The notes under the pieces: generated by a model
What the model was told of the DNA's origin: nothing
Database searches by the model: none
The model's input: the letters and a program-made list of their open reading frames with translations, nothing else
Made by a program: the position numbers and the translations under genes
Part shown: positions 48,317 to 58,706 of the stretch, piece by piece
Layout: the number at the start of each line of letters is the position of its first letter
Numbering within the stretch: the stretch's first letter is position 1
From: Paraescarpia echinospica
Taxonomy: Eukaryota; Annelida; Polychaeta; Sabellida; Siboglinidae
Assembly (NCBI GenBank): GCA_020002185.1
Contig: CM034544.1
Location: 31,243,285-31,307,284 of the forward strand
Length of the DNA stretch: 64,000 nt
Direction of reading: 5' to 3'

Positions 48317-49490
48317 CTACAGTTGAATGAATTACTACGGCAAGGACGTAGTGAACAAATTGTCCAAAGTAAGTTGTACGTGTCACCAAATCACAGAGTG
48401 TTTTAGTACGTTTCCACCAGGGGACAAAACTTATAACTCAGTTAATGTGGACAGAAATGGGCTCACTTAGAAAGTCTTGGTAATTAACATTGGAGACATA
48501 TAACACCTGCAGGTTACATTTATTTAATGAGCTGTGTAGTAATATAACACGTGACACACATTAATACACACTTAACAGTGCAGAAACATGTAAACATGTT
48601 TGGCAACATATGTGTATGTTGTGTATGTATGTACAGTGTATATACGTTGCGACATTTAGTGTGTGCGGTACACTCGTTCATGGACATCGGCATGCGGCAA
48701 TTATGATTGTTGTTTTTGCTGCCGGGTTATTATTATCTGAATACCATACACAGTATATTACGATCAAGACTGTCAGCTGGTAATGTGTTTTTCAGTATCA
48801 ACTTCGTAATTAACATCAAAAACGGAAATTTTAGATTCCATTAGTTAGAAAGCGTCGATATGATGGCAGATAAAGTAACCTGATACGAATGGTAATAGAG
48901 TCGGTAGGCCCGGCTTGTTTGCACTGCAGAACGCGACCAATCACATTTCAGTACTGACACGAAGCAACATGTGATAGTCGTAATTCGCCAGCAGCAGGCG
49001 CCGGTCGGTCATCGACCTTCTGTAATATGACGAGAACTGATGACAAAATCCTGGGCTTGATCTCTCGCAGTACATCTGTCACATCCACGCACGCACGCTC
49101 GCACGCACGGACATACACGCACTCACACACACAGAGACACAAACGCACGCACGTACACGCGCACACGTGCTATCACATATTGATTTCCAACGTATTAACT
49201 ATGCATGTTGCAGCAATGCGTCCTTTCCCGGCCTGTATTCCAGCATGGTGGCATAAATTCCCTGTCTGCATTGTTAGCGCAACTGACCAGAGCAACTACA
49301 AAACTGATCAACGCAAAAACCGCAGATCGCATCATAAGCTTGTACGAAATGGGACGACGACGAAGACAAAAACAACAATAACAACACGGAAAACACAATT
49401 ACCCGTCCAGGTGGCTTAATTCTTGGATTGTCTGTCTCGCGGTCTGCTCATTTCGGTTGTTCGAGTGAATCACTACAACTCCACACCTAT
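46936..49490. other. Unit C downstream flank with block D copy 3; no gene
   Basis: 47,400-47,600 resembles 35,870-36,000, and 47,690-48,250 resembles block D (1-330; 36,060-36,600). An (at)n run lies near 48,285-48,312 and a short CA/CG tract at 49,078-49,170. Frames are short and without motifs. Confidence 0.55.
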
Positions 49491-49497
49491 AAAAATG

Positions 49498-49569
49498 TGT
49501 AATGCTGTTTAATAGCAGAGTCTATATGCAAACACGTGGCTTTACCAGCCAGTGTCAGGACTCTGCCCA
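49498..49569. repeat. Direct repeat left of the CR1-like LINE
   Basis: 'gtaatgctgtttaatagcag ... ggactctgcccag' matches 52,303-52,374 at roughly 84%. Confidence 0.75.
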
Positions 49570-51944
49570 GTACATGTACAATACAATACTTTATGGGGGA
49601 TTTTAACCACGGGCATATACAATGGAAATCTCTACAGAGTATGGGGAGTGAGGACCACAAGTTTTTAGTTTTAGTTCAATATACATTCCTTTCTCAACAT
49701 GTGCTAGAACCAACCAGGGGTGAGAATGTGTTAGACATAGTTTTGTCCTCACAGAATGAATTAGTTGACAATGTCAAGATATGTGAGCCACTGGGGAGTA
49801 GCGATCACAACCAAATACATTTTACCATCAAAGTAAAATCAGAAAGGAATAGTAAAAAGCAGTATAGGAGAAATTTCCACAAAGGAAGGTATAAGGACAT
49901 GAGGAAATATTTAGCAAAGATAGACTGGAATAACACACTGAAAAATAAGACGGCAACAGAATGCTGGAATGTATTAAAGAGTGAAATTAAGTGCATAGTC
50001 GGTAAATTTGTACCCTTCAAAAAACAAGGAAAACGGTCCAAAAAGAAACACTTATCGAAAGAAGCCATTAGAAAAATTAAGTACAAACAAATGATGTGGA
50101 AGTCATATAGATGTACTGGAAATGACGAAGACTACAACAGTTACAAAGAAGCACTTAACCAAGCTACAGCTGAAATTAGAAATTCAAAGAGAAGCTATGA
50201 ACAACAATTAGCTAGTAATATAAAACATGACAGCAAGAGTTTGTATGCGTATGTTCGAAGCAAACAGAAAGTTCAAGATAAAGTCGGTCCTCTAGAAGAT
50301 AGTGCTGGAAATATAATATCAGAGAGATTCTTAATGGCAGAAGACCTGAATGGGTACTTTAGTTCAGTGTTTACCAGGGAAGATATTAGTTCACTGCCAG
50401 TACCAGAGGCTAAGTTCAAGGGGGCAGATTCAGACTATTTAGGACAATTAATTGTAACCCCGGAAATGGTAGGTAAGAAAATAAGGGCTATGAAGGATAA
50501 TAAATCACCTGGAGTGGATGGTATTCCACCCAAACTACTATTGGAAATTATAGAACAAACTAGCATACAGCTTGCAACAGTTTTCAATTTGTCATTAGAA
50601 GAGGGAGTGGTTTCTTTAGAATGGAAAGAAGCAAACATTATACCGTTATTCAAAAAAGGTTCGAGAAACAAGTCAGAGAACTATAGACCAGTGAGTTTAA
50701 CATCAGTGATTTGTAAATTGTTAGAAAGACTAATTAAAGATCACATGGTGGATTTTCTTGTTAAACAAAACTTGATAAACCCATCTCAACATGGTTTTTT
50801 TAAAGCGAGGTCATGCTTTTTGGAAGACATCACTAAGTGGGTAGATGAGGGATCACCAGTAGATATCGTCTACTTAGATTTTCAAAAAGCTTTTGACAAA
50901 GTACCACATCAAAGATTACTGCTTAAACTAAAGGCCCATGGCATAGGAAATGGTATAATAAACTGGATAGAACAATGGCTGATTGACAGAAGACAACGCG
51001 TAGTAGTTGATGGGGAGGCTTCAAACTGGAAATCGGTATTGAGTGGGGTACCACAGGGATCAGTATTAGGACCTATATTATTCATAATATATATCAACGA
51101 TTTGGATGATGAAATAACAAGCAAGGTGTTGAAATTTGCAGATGATACAAAAGTGTTTAGAAGGATTAAAAGTGATGGAGATAGACAGCATTTACAAGAT
51201 GATCTTGACAGGTTGATCAAATGGTCTGAAAAGTGGCAAATGCTGTTCAATTTTGGGAAATGTAAATGCCTCCACACAGGACATGGGAACGAAGAGGTAG
51301 AATATACAATGGGGGGTACTGTACTAAGTACTACTGTAAAAGAAAAGGACTTAGGGTTAACCATTAGTGCTGATATGAAGGTTTCAGAGCAGTGCGGAAT
51401 TGCAGCTTCAAAGGGAAATCAAATCCTTGGATTAATTAGGCGAAACATAACGTATAAGGAAAAAGAGCTAATAATACCGCTGTACAAAACAATAGTTAGG
51501 CCTCATTTAGAACATTGTATTCAAGCGTGGAGGCCATATCGCAGGAAGGACATAGATATGCTAGAAAGAGTGCAGAGGAGAGCAACTAAAACGATACCAA
51601 AACTGAGGGATCTTAGTTACGAAATACGCCTAAAAAAATGCGGTTTAACAACACTAGAGACCAGGAGATTGAGAGGAGATCAGATAGAAGTGTTTAAAAT
51701 ATTGAAGGGTTATGAAAATATTGATAGAAATATTTTTTTCTCAGTTAAGAAAGATAGAAGGACTAGAGGACATGAACTTACATTGGCAAAGGAGCAGAGT
51801 AGATTGGATATAAGAAAGTATTCATTTTCACAAAGGACTCTAAATGAATGGAACAGATTACCTGCTGATTGTGTGGGTGTTAGTAGCGTGAATATGTCTA
51901 AAAATAAAATCGACACATACCTCAGAAGGGCGGGATACACATAG
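49536..51944 (+). CDS. Endonuclease (C-terminal part)-reverse transcriptase of CR1-like LINE
   Basis: Frame of 802 codons; there is no ATG before codon 20 (49,593), so the listed start only marks the open frame. In order: end of the APE-type endonuclease with GDFNH (21-25) and SSDHN (about 88-92), a basic linker, then RT with ENYRPVSLTS (about 383), YLDFQKAFDK with catalytic Asp (446-455), SGVPQGSVLGP (503-513), FADDTK with the Asp pair (534-539), and the CR1-type thumb and tail (LERVQRRATK, LRRAGYT at the end). The missing endonuclease N-terminus means no self-mobilisation. Jockey superfamily, CR1 group by motif layout. Confidence 0.9.
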   Translation: MALPASVRTLPSTCTIQYFMGDFNHGHIQWKSLQSMGSEDHKFLVLVQYTFLSQHVLEPTRGENVLDIVLSSQNELVDNVKICEPLGSSDHNQIHFTIKVKSERNSKKQYRRNFHKGRYKDMRKYLAKIDWNNTLKNKTATECWNVLKSEIKCIVGKFVPFKKQGKRSKKKHLSKEAIRKIKYKQMMWKSYRCTGNDEDYNSYKEALNQATAEIRNSKRSYEQQLASNIKHDSKSLYAYVRSKQKVQDKVGPLEDSAGNIISERFLMAEDLNGYFSSVFTREDISSLPVPEAKFKGADSDYLGQLIVTPEMVGKKIRAMKDNKSPGVDGIPPKLLLEIIEQTSIQLATVFNLSLEEGVVSLEWKEANIIPLFKKGSRNKSENYRPVSLTSVICKLLERLIKDHMVDFLVKQNLINPSQHGFFKARSCFLEDITKWVDEGSPVDIVYLDFQKAFDKVPHQRLLLKLKAHGIGNGIINWIEQWLIDRRQRVVVDGEASNWKSVLSGVPQGSVLGPILFIIYINDLDDEITSKVLKFADDTKVFRRIKSDGDRQHLQDDLDRLIKWSEKWQMLFNFGKCKCLHTGHGNEEVEYTMGGTVLSTTVKEKDLGLTISADMKVSEQCGIAASKGNQILGLIRRNITYKEKELIIPLYKTIVRPHLEHCIQAWRPYRRKDIDMLERVQRRATKTIPKLRDLSYEIRLKKCGLTTLETRRLRGDQIEVFKILKGYENIDRNIFFSVKKDRRTRGHELTLAKEQSRLDIRKYSFSQRTLNEWNRLPADCVGVSSVNMSKNKIDTYLRRAGYT

Positions 51945-52045
51945 ATAAAAGGGTCGGACTCTCGATAAGCCAAAGGGCTTCCTTGTCCACCTGCCACCTA
52001 GAGTTAATTCTCTGGGTGGCAATATTGTTAAATCTTGTTAAATAG
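49570..52045 (+). mobile_element. CR1-like LINE, 5'-truncated, RT frame intact
   Basis: The element begins within the endonuclease domain and ends in a short 3' UTR with a 'cttgttaaat' repeat near 52,025-52,045. It is flanked by two similar sequences of about 70 bp (49,498-49,569 and 52,303-52,374). An unbroken frame of nearly 800 codons means a recent insertion; 5' truncation is the usual outcome of target-primed reverse transcription. Confidence 0.88.
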
Positions 52046-52302
52046 ATACAAGAAACAACTGCTACAACTGTATCAATGCCTTGTTTCAAACACATAACAT
52101 ATTAAGTAAAACACTTGCAGACATAGTGTTATTGACATATCTGGTAGGTGACAATTAGTTATTGTCAATGACTATATAACACTAATATAACAAGTAACAC
52201 TTAAATGCAACATGTATTTCAAAATAACATATAAGTAGGCTATGCACTTTCAGTTTACAATAACATAAATGTAGATAATGTAACATATCTGTAAAAAGGT
52301 GT

Positions 52303-52374
52303 AATGTTGTTTTAATAGCAGATTCTATGTACAAGCATGTGGCTATATCAGCCAATGCCAGGACTCTGCCCAGG
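52303..52374. repeat. Direct repeat right of the CR1-like LINE
   Basis: Partner of 49,498-49,569. It lies about 260 bp beyond the apparent LINE 3' end. The stretch 52,046-52,530 otherwise shows nothing recognisable. Confidence 0.75.
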
Positions 52375-52529
52375 TTGACACCTCAATCCGTTAATAGCTA
52401 ATGTGTCAAGTATACCCTTTACTAAATACCTGCCACAGTGTGGCAGCTCTATGACAACTATAATGTTTAACTGTAGTATCTGCTACATCTGCAAAAGTAA
52501 AAAGTGAAACACTGGAAATCGGTTATCCT

Positions 52530-52770
52530 TTGCCTATATTATGTTGTTCTCCTCGTCGTTCCTTGTCATCAGGGGTGAGGCTGCCTTGGATACGTCGATA
52601 TTTTATTTTATTTCTCTTCCTCTTCTTTCTTTTATTTCTTCCTCATTGCGCTTGCACTATTTTCTCTACCACCCTTCTCCAGTCTCCTCGGTCTTTTATT
52701 ATTTTGTTCTATTCCCATTTCCATTTCTCCAGGTCCCTCTTCACGCAATCCTCCCACCGCAGTCTCGGGT
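52530..52770 (-). pseudogene. Detached 3' end of non-LTR element X
   Basis: Minus-strand reading gives PRLRWEDCVKRDLEKWKWE and RGDWRRVVEKIVQ, the C-terminal tail of a non-LTR reverse transcriptase. The main body of the same protein ends at 56,441 with GKRGRGRP, exactly the residues expected before PRLRWED. The two pieces were parted by a 3.67-kb insertion. Some frames contain stops. Confidence 0.7.
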
Positions 52771-52794
52771 ATATTAAACGAGTATATTAAACAA

Positions 52795-53230
52795 ATTAAA
52801 GCATGTACTACCGATACAATTCTGTAACATTATCACATATTAATTATTGTATTTTGGCTTTGGGATACAAAGGCAGTCGAATAATGAAATTTCAAAAAAC
52901 GGCAGTTCGAATAGTAACATTGAACAGGTATAATTCACATACAGAACCACTCTTTAAAAAACTTCAAATACTGAAAATAGAAGATCAGTTAAAGTTACAA
53001 GAACTAAAAATTATACTATAAAATTATCCCAAATTATAATGTACACAGTCATAATACTCGCAATGTTACAAATTTACACAGATCTATGACAATTTGCAAA
53101 CAAAATGTTTAAAATACAATTTGCCTCACGTTATAAATTATACTTCAGAATTAGTTATATAAAAAAATATTTACACACAGTTTATGTGGGTTTGCGTACT
53201 ATCTAAAAAAAATCATACCATACAAAGATA
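52795..53230 (+). pseudogene. C-terminal fragment of a Jockey-superfamily LINE
   Basis: The open part (52,803-53,021) reads LSHINYCILALGYKG, FQKTAVRIVTLN and YNSHTEPLFKKLQIL, the thumb region of Jockey-type RTs. After a stop the similarity goes on (HNTRNVTNLHR; IFTHSLCGF). RT catalytic blocks are absent, so this is a 5'-truncated 3' end. Its 3' UTR seems to continue to 53,365 and, after the RTE insertion, from 56,190 to about 56,440. Confidence 0.65.
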
Positions 53231-53365
53231 TGAAAATGCATGCACATAATCAAATTGTTACATATGTCAGTAAAATCTCCAAAACTAATAAAATACACAT
53301 ATACATGTATATGGATAGATGCATAGATATTCTATACATACACGTATTTAGGAATCTTCACTTAA

Positions 53366-53454
53366 ATATTTCTACTTGTACTATTAAAAGCATAACATTA
53401 CATACATTTCAGATACAGCTACATGTATAAAGAGATTGACACCGTATTAAATAG

Positions 53455-53470
<16 letters not shown>
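53366..53470 (+). repeat. Inverted repeat arm left of RTE LINE
   Basis: The reverse complement of this arm matches 56,085-56,188 with few mismatches ('tttaatacggtgtc', 'gtagctgtatctgaaatgta'). Confidence 0.9.
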
Positions 53471-53499
<29 letters not shown>

Positions 53500-53508
53500 T
53501 TGTTTTGC

Positions 53509-55518
53509 TTATCCATTTCCGGACGTTGCAGCCTTGATGGATTGTTTATAGACAGCTCTTTCGTTTGCCAGTCTCCCCACTCGCCAGACGTCGGCTCCCA
53601 TCCATTCCTCTATGTCCTTCCCCCATTGTCTCCTAGGTCTTCCTCTGCTTCTTCTACCTTCCACTTTTCCTTCCATTATTAGTCTCTCTGGAGACTGATC
53701 CCGTTTCACATGGCCGAAATAACTTAGTTTCTGTTTCTTTACAAAGTTCAATAAAGTCCCGGGTATAACACCAAGCTCTTCTGCGATGGATTCGTTAGTT
53801 CTGCGTTCAGTCCACGAAACTCGTAATATCTTTCTATAACACTTGTTTTCAAATGCATTTATACGTTTAGTAATGTTCTTATTATGAGTCCAGGTTTCGC
53901 ATCCATATGTAGCCGTTGGAAATATGCAGACTCGGATAATTCGTAGTTTCATATCTTTGTTCGTTGCTTTCCACAGCTCCTTCATCTCCGTCAACATTTT
54001 ACTCGCCATTGCCAACCTCCGCTTGATCTCTTTCGTCCCATCTCCATCCGTTTCTATCAGTGACCCCATATATTCAAAACTGTCCACTCGTTCTATTTCC
54101 TCGCCATCTACTGTGACCTCTGATGGTTCTCGACATCCCTTCACATCCATAATCTTAGTCTTCTTTACGTTTAGTTTGAATCCTTTCATCTCGCTGTGCT
54201 CTTTAACAGTAGTTATCAGTTTATCCAATCCCTCTTTTGTATCGGATATTAACGCTGTGTCATCGGCATATCTCAATTCATATATGTCCTGTCCATTCAC
54301 TTTCAGTCCATTAAAAAACTTGCTTCTCGTGTCAGTCTCGATTTCTCTCATGATATTCTCTCTGTATAGGGTGAATAGGTGGGGGGACAAAATGCACCCC
54401 TGTCTCACTCCCTTGCCGACTGGGAACCAATCTGTGGTACCACACTCTAATCTCGCTGCAGACTGCTGTCCAACATATAAATTTTGGATAAGTGATGTAA
54501 TGTTCTGGTCAAATCCGATGTGTATCAAGGTTTTCCAGAGTTGTTGATGACTAACATTATCAAAAGCTTTTGAATAATCTATGAAACAGATCCTAAGGTC
54601 ATGGTTGAATTCTCTGCATTTCTGAATTAACATCTTCAGGTTAAAAATGTGATCTCTTGTTCCTCTTCCAATCCGGAAACCAGCTTGTGTTCTGTTGACT
54701 TCACATTCTAATTTTATTGTGATTCTCTTCATTATGATTTTTAGCATAATTTTGCTCGCATGGCTGATAGTCCTGTGGTTTGAGCATTCTTGTATGTCAC
54801 CTTTTTTCGGTATTGGTAAAAGTATCGCTCGTTTCCAGTCCATGGGCCATGTTCCACTTCTCCATATTTTCTTGCATAATGTGTGATAGATATCCACGCC
54901 TGCTTCTCCACTTGCTCTTATTAGCTCTGCAGTGATGTTATCAGTGCCAGGTGATTTTCCGTCTTTTAAACTTGTTATTGCCCACTCCACCTCTGAACGC
55001 AAAGGCTCAAGTTCATCTTTTGGTTCTGTCCTCTCTCTGCCTTCATCCATGTCTACCTCTTCTGTTTCTTCTTTCTTAAACATGCTTTCACAATATTGCT
55101 TCCATCTTTCAAGTATGTCATCGCTTTCTGTCAGAGTCATTCCCGTTTCATCTTTAATAACGCCAAGTCTAGGTTTGAACAACTGTGTCATAGACTTGAT
55201 TTCCTCGAACATACTGCGACTATCGTTCCTTCTCATACATAGTTCTATCTTTTCGCATTTCTTCTCCAGATATTTCTTCTTGTATTTCTTACACATTCGT
55301 TTAATCATCTTGCACTTCTCTCTGTATTTCTCATGATAATTCTCACTCATTTCTTTGTTCTTCTTTAACTCATTCCTTTCGTCAATCATCTGCAGTGTGT
55401 CTTTGCTTATCCATGGTTGTTTTTGTCTCCTCTTTTTAGTGAAGTGTTTGTCAGCTGATTCCAAAATGATGTTCCTAATTTCTACTGCCAACTCTTCTGG
55501 TTCCTTCTCGTCAGCCAC
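53509..55518 (-). CDS. Reverse transcriptase of RTE-type LINE
   Basis: 669 open codons. A charged linker (about 1-160) is followed by RT: SLKDGKSPGTDNI, FIDYSKAFDNVSH with the first catalytic Asp, GVRQGCILSPHLFTLY, and YADDTALIS near residues 417-425. The tail contains YGCETWT, CYRKILRVSWTERRTNESI, YFGHVKR and RGRPRRQW, the RTE/BovB layout. The upstream codon GTG at 55,518 is not a start: the frame is the continuation of the endonuclease across a frameshift near 55,540. RT itself appears undamaged, but without an intact endonuclease the copy is probably dead. Confidence 0.88.
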   Translation of the reverse strand: MADEKEPEELAVEIRNIILESADKHFTKKRRQKQPWISKDTLQMIDERNELKKNKEMSENYHEKYREKCKMIKRMCKKYKKKYLEKKCEKIELCMRRNDSRSMFEEIKSMTQLFKPRLGVIKDETGMTLTESDDILERWKQYCESMFKKEETEEVDMDEGRERTEPKDELEPLRSEVEWAITSLKDGKSPGTDNITAELIRASGEAGVDIYHTLCKKIWRSGTWPMDWKRAILLPIPKKGDIQECSNHRTISHASKIMLKIIMKRITIKLECEVNRTQAGFRIGRGTRDHIFNLKMLIQKCREFNHDLRICFIDYSKAFDNVSHQQLWKTLIHIGFDQNITSLIQNLYVGQQSAARLECGTTDWFPVGKGVRQGCILSPHLFTLYRENIMREIETDTRSKFFNGLKVNGQDIYELRYADDTALISDTKEGLDKLITTVKEHSEMKGFKLNVKKTKIMDVKGCREPSEVTVDGEEIERVDSFEYMGSLIETDGDGTKEIKRRLAMASKMLTEMKELWKATNKDMKLRIIRVCIFPTATYGCETWTHNKNITKRINAFENKCYRKILRVSWTERRTNESIAEELGVIPGTLLNFVKKQKLSYFGHVKRDQSPERLIMEGKVEGRRSRGRPRRQWGKDIEEWMGADVWRVGRLANERAVYKQSIKAATSGNG

Positions 55519-56072
55519 TGTCTGTAATACTCCTAAACCTCTACTCGGTATCCTTCTTTGATATCACTGACGTCGTACCTCACTATCTCTTTCCCTCTCT
55601 TCATCTTTCTTAATTTTACCGCAATCTTGGCGCTTAGCAATTCATGGTCAGAGCCACAATCGGCTCCCAGTAATGTATTTGCTTTAAACACAGTCGTCCT
55701 CCATCGTTTTGGTATCAGTATAAAGTCGATTTGATTTCTGTTCCGACCATCTGGTTTGTCCAAGTGTACAGTCTTCTTTGATGTTGTTTGAAGAAAGTAT
55801 TGGTGATCACCAGTTCATTCTCTATGATAAACTCAACAAATCTATCTCCTCTCCCATTTCTCTCGCCTAGTCCATATTTCCCGATATTTCCATTTTCTTC
55901 TTCGTTTTGACAACTGCCAACTTTTGCATTGAAATCGCCCATCAGTACTACCATGTCTCTCCTGTTTACCTCGTCAACTGTTCGTTGCAGTGTATCATAA
56001 AACGTTTCTATTACATCGTCGTCTGCAGTGCTCGTTGGTGCATAAATTTGAATACATGTTATATTCGTGGGT
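55519..56072 (-). pseudogene. Endonuclease part of RTE-type LINE, frameshifted
   Basis: APE-type endonuclease blocks IQIYAPT, MGDFNAKVG and, in a second frame, NQIDFILIPKRW and GSDHELL. One frameshift lies near 55,758 and one near 55,540. The N-terminal catalytic blocks are lost by truncation. Confidence 0.8.
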
Positions 56073-56084
56073 TATATATGTATA

Positions 56085-56188
56085 TATATATATACATATA
56101 TATTTAATACGGTGTCTATCTCTTTATAAATGTAGCTGTATCTGAAATGTATGTAATGTTATGCTTTTTATACTACAAGTAGAAATAT
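56085..56188 (-). repeat. Inverted repeat arm right of RTE LINE
   Basis: Partner of 53,366-53,470. Both arms have (ta)n on the side facing the LINE. The following 56,189-56,440 has no gene and appears to be the rest of the Jockey-type 3' UTR. Confidence 0.9.
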
Positions 56189-56440
56189 ATATATATATAA
56201 TATATATATTCATATGAAGAGGGGGCAGTACAATTTTTGTTATACTATGAGTGGTTCCTGTAATAGCGATATGTTTTGTCTTAACAGGAGTCACTGACCC
56301 CATTTCACTGTTCTTTTATTACATTGTTTTAATTAGTTATAATTTAGTTTTGTTTATTAATAGTTGAAGTACACAATATTGTGACTATACGTGTACTCTT
56401 TGGGGGTCAACATAAACATATTGTTCTTGTTCTTCTTGTT

Positions 56441-57560
56441 CGGTCGCCCTCGTCCTCTTTTTCCCTCCACTCTCCGGACATCCGCTTTCTTTGCCAATCG
56501 GTATTTTCCTATTCGGTCTATATGTCCTGCCCACTTCAACATACTTCTCACCAACTTATTCTTGAACATTTCTTTCACACCAACATCCTCCCTCAGATCT
56601 TCCACTCTTCGCTTATATATTCTCTTTACCCCCATAATTCTCCGGACCCAGTTGTTTTCACACACTTGTACCCTCTCCTGTTGTTTCTCTGTCATTGCAA
56701 TAGTTTCTAGGCAATGCAGGAAGGCTGGTGTGACAAATGTGCATAGTACCTTTCCCTTGAGTTTTCGTGATATGTGCCTGTCTCCCATCACACCTTCTAT
56801 TTTCCTCCTTGCATTCGCCCCTGCTTGTATTCTCCTGCGATTTCTGTCTCCGAGGAGCCATCACCACATACCGCCCCGCCCAGTTATAAAAAATTGTCTC
56901 TTTATTTTAGTTTCTTCCCTTCCATATGTATTTCCAGCTCTTTGCTTTGTTGCCCTACACACACCACCACTGATTTATCCAAATTTACTTTCATTCATTG
57001 TTTGCTAAAGATATCCTTCCACTCTATCAGTCGTTCCTGTAAATCCCCTTCCCCGTCCGTCCATTACCACCGCTAGATCGTCTGCATACAGTAGTTTCTG
57101 GAGAATATCTTTCGTACTGATTTTTCTACTTATCAGTTCCATCACTGCGATAAACAGTAGTGGGCTCAGGGCACTCCCCTGTCTCAAGCCAACATTCACT
57201 TTGAATTCTTCTGAGATTCCAGGTCCACACACCACTCAGCCTATCGTTTCTTCATATGTACCTTCCACCATCCTGACCTCTGCCTCTGGGACCCCCATCC
57301 ATATCTGTGTCGCCATTGCCATCTTTCTCCATACCTTGTCAAAAGCTTTCACCAGGTCTATAAAACCCGTAGCCATACTCTCCTGTCCCTCAAACGTCTT
57401 TTCGATCAGCTGTCTCAGCGCAAACATCCCATCAGCTGTACCTCTTCCTACTCTGAAGCCCTGTTGTTCTTCTTAGAGTTCTTCTTCTACTAATGTTCTT
57501 ATACTTCCATCCAGGATTCTCTCCAACATATTGAGCATGTGGCGCAGCAACGTGATATGC
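56441..57560 (-). pseudogene. Main body of non-LTR element X reverse transcriptase
   Basis: Minus-strand frames give LNMLERILDGSIRTL, EEQQGFRVGRGTADGMFALR, GFIDLVKAFDKV (first Asp), NVGLRQGSALSPLLFIAVM, LLYADDLAV (Asp pair, about 57,090), and a C-terminal frame (56,441-56,791) with GDRHISRKLKGKV, VCENNWVRRIMGVKR, MLKWAGHIDRIGKYR and GKRGRGRP. Several stops and a deletion between about 56,870 and 57,000 break it. The 5' end is truncated near 57,560. The last residues are at 52,770. I do not assign a clade. Confidence 0.8.
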
Positions 57561-57724
57561 TCTTGTATTTTCCTGGGTATTGCACATATATGCTATATAT
57601 TGCTACATATTACCATAATAAGAATTGCTCTGCGAAATATATTGATATGGGAGAATTGTTCTATCCGACTACTATCTGTAAAATAAATGGCGCACGTGAA
57701 TGTCAGAAAAGGTCAAAGGTGAAA

Positions 57725-58690
57725 TATTTAATAATAATAATAATAACAAAAAGCCATAAAGTCGTCAACATTTGCATCTGTACGCCAGGGAGCTGAGGTG
57801 GATACGCAATGTTATAAAGGAAAGTTTTTAAGTGACGGCGAAATTGTATAATATTTTCAAGTGATCTAACACTAAGAGGAAGCAAATTCCAGAGAGTTGG
57901 TGCAGCAAGAGAAAATGCCCTAGTTCCAATATTAGTGTGGACCCGAGGAACAAAATTGATCAGAACTAGATGATCGAAAGTGGAATTTTTTTACAAGAGT
58001 AAGCAATTAATATAAATATGCCGGTTGCTTCCACGAAAGTGTCTGATAGGTAAAGGCAGAGATCTTTAAAATAGTACGATATCGTACAGGAAGCCAGTGC
58101 AAGGACTTCAGAAGAGGAACTGAGTGAGAAAACCGCGGAGACCGAGTCACAATCTTAGCTAAGCAATTATATGCACGTTGTATCCTTAAGGGCCATATTG
58201 TGAAAAAGGGAATTACAATAGTCAAACATACTAGTAACAAGTGCAGTTGCGATAGTTTTCGCAACAGAAAGAAGCAAATAACGGCGAATACGTAAAAAAA
58301 ACACGAATATGATAATAGCAGCACCGAAATGTTTCAGAAATATGCCGTTTAAAATTTAAATTCCCATGGAAGATTACTCCAAGATTTCGTACCGGAGGTG
58401 CGTGCGTAGCATACTGGTTAAACATAGGTGTGGGAATACACTTTTAATTTTGTCACGCTGCCTCTGTTTACCAATTATGTGAAACTCTGTTTTATCAGCA
58501 TTTAACTTTAACCTACTCTCAGTCATCTAAACGAAAATGCCATTAAGAAAAAGTCTGAGCTGATCTAAGGAACAATTCGTATTAGGCGAAGATAAAGAAA
58601 TATAAATATGGGTATCATAAAGATGATGGTTTACATTAAAACTATTAATGACATAGTTTAGTGTAGGGCAGTGCAGCCGAAAAGCAGTTC
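57725..58690 (-). mobile_element. L2-like LINE copy 2, 3' portion
   Basis: Ends in a (tta)n tail at 57,727-57,745. Minus-strand pieces: VRNLGVIFHGNLNFKRHIS (58,231-58,425), NCLAKIVTRSPRFSHSVPLLKSLHWLPVRYR (degenerate, 58,007-58,200; 'LHWLPV' is the L2/CR1 hallmark) and MLPLSVRSLENIIQFRRHLK (57,703-57,885). It is 5'-truncated and stops immediately before the tail of copy 1. Confidence 0.8.
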
Positions 58691-58706
58691 CCAATCATAA
58701 TGGTTT

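Larger units (their letters stand above)
53492..56072 (-). mobile_element. RTE-type (BovB-like) LINE, 5'-truncated
   Basis: A minus-strand element whose 3' end passes straight into a (ta)n tract at 53,458-53,491, typical of RTE elements, which end in short simple repeats and have very short 3' UTRs. Its 5' end (about 56,072) lies inside the endonuclease (ITCIQIYAPT). It contains an open RT frame and a frameshifted endonuclease part. Confidence 0.88.
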
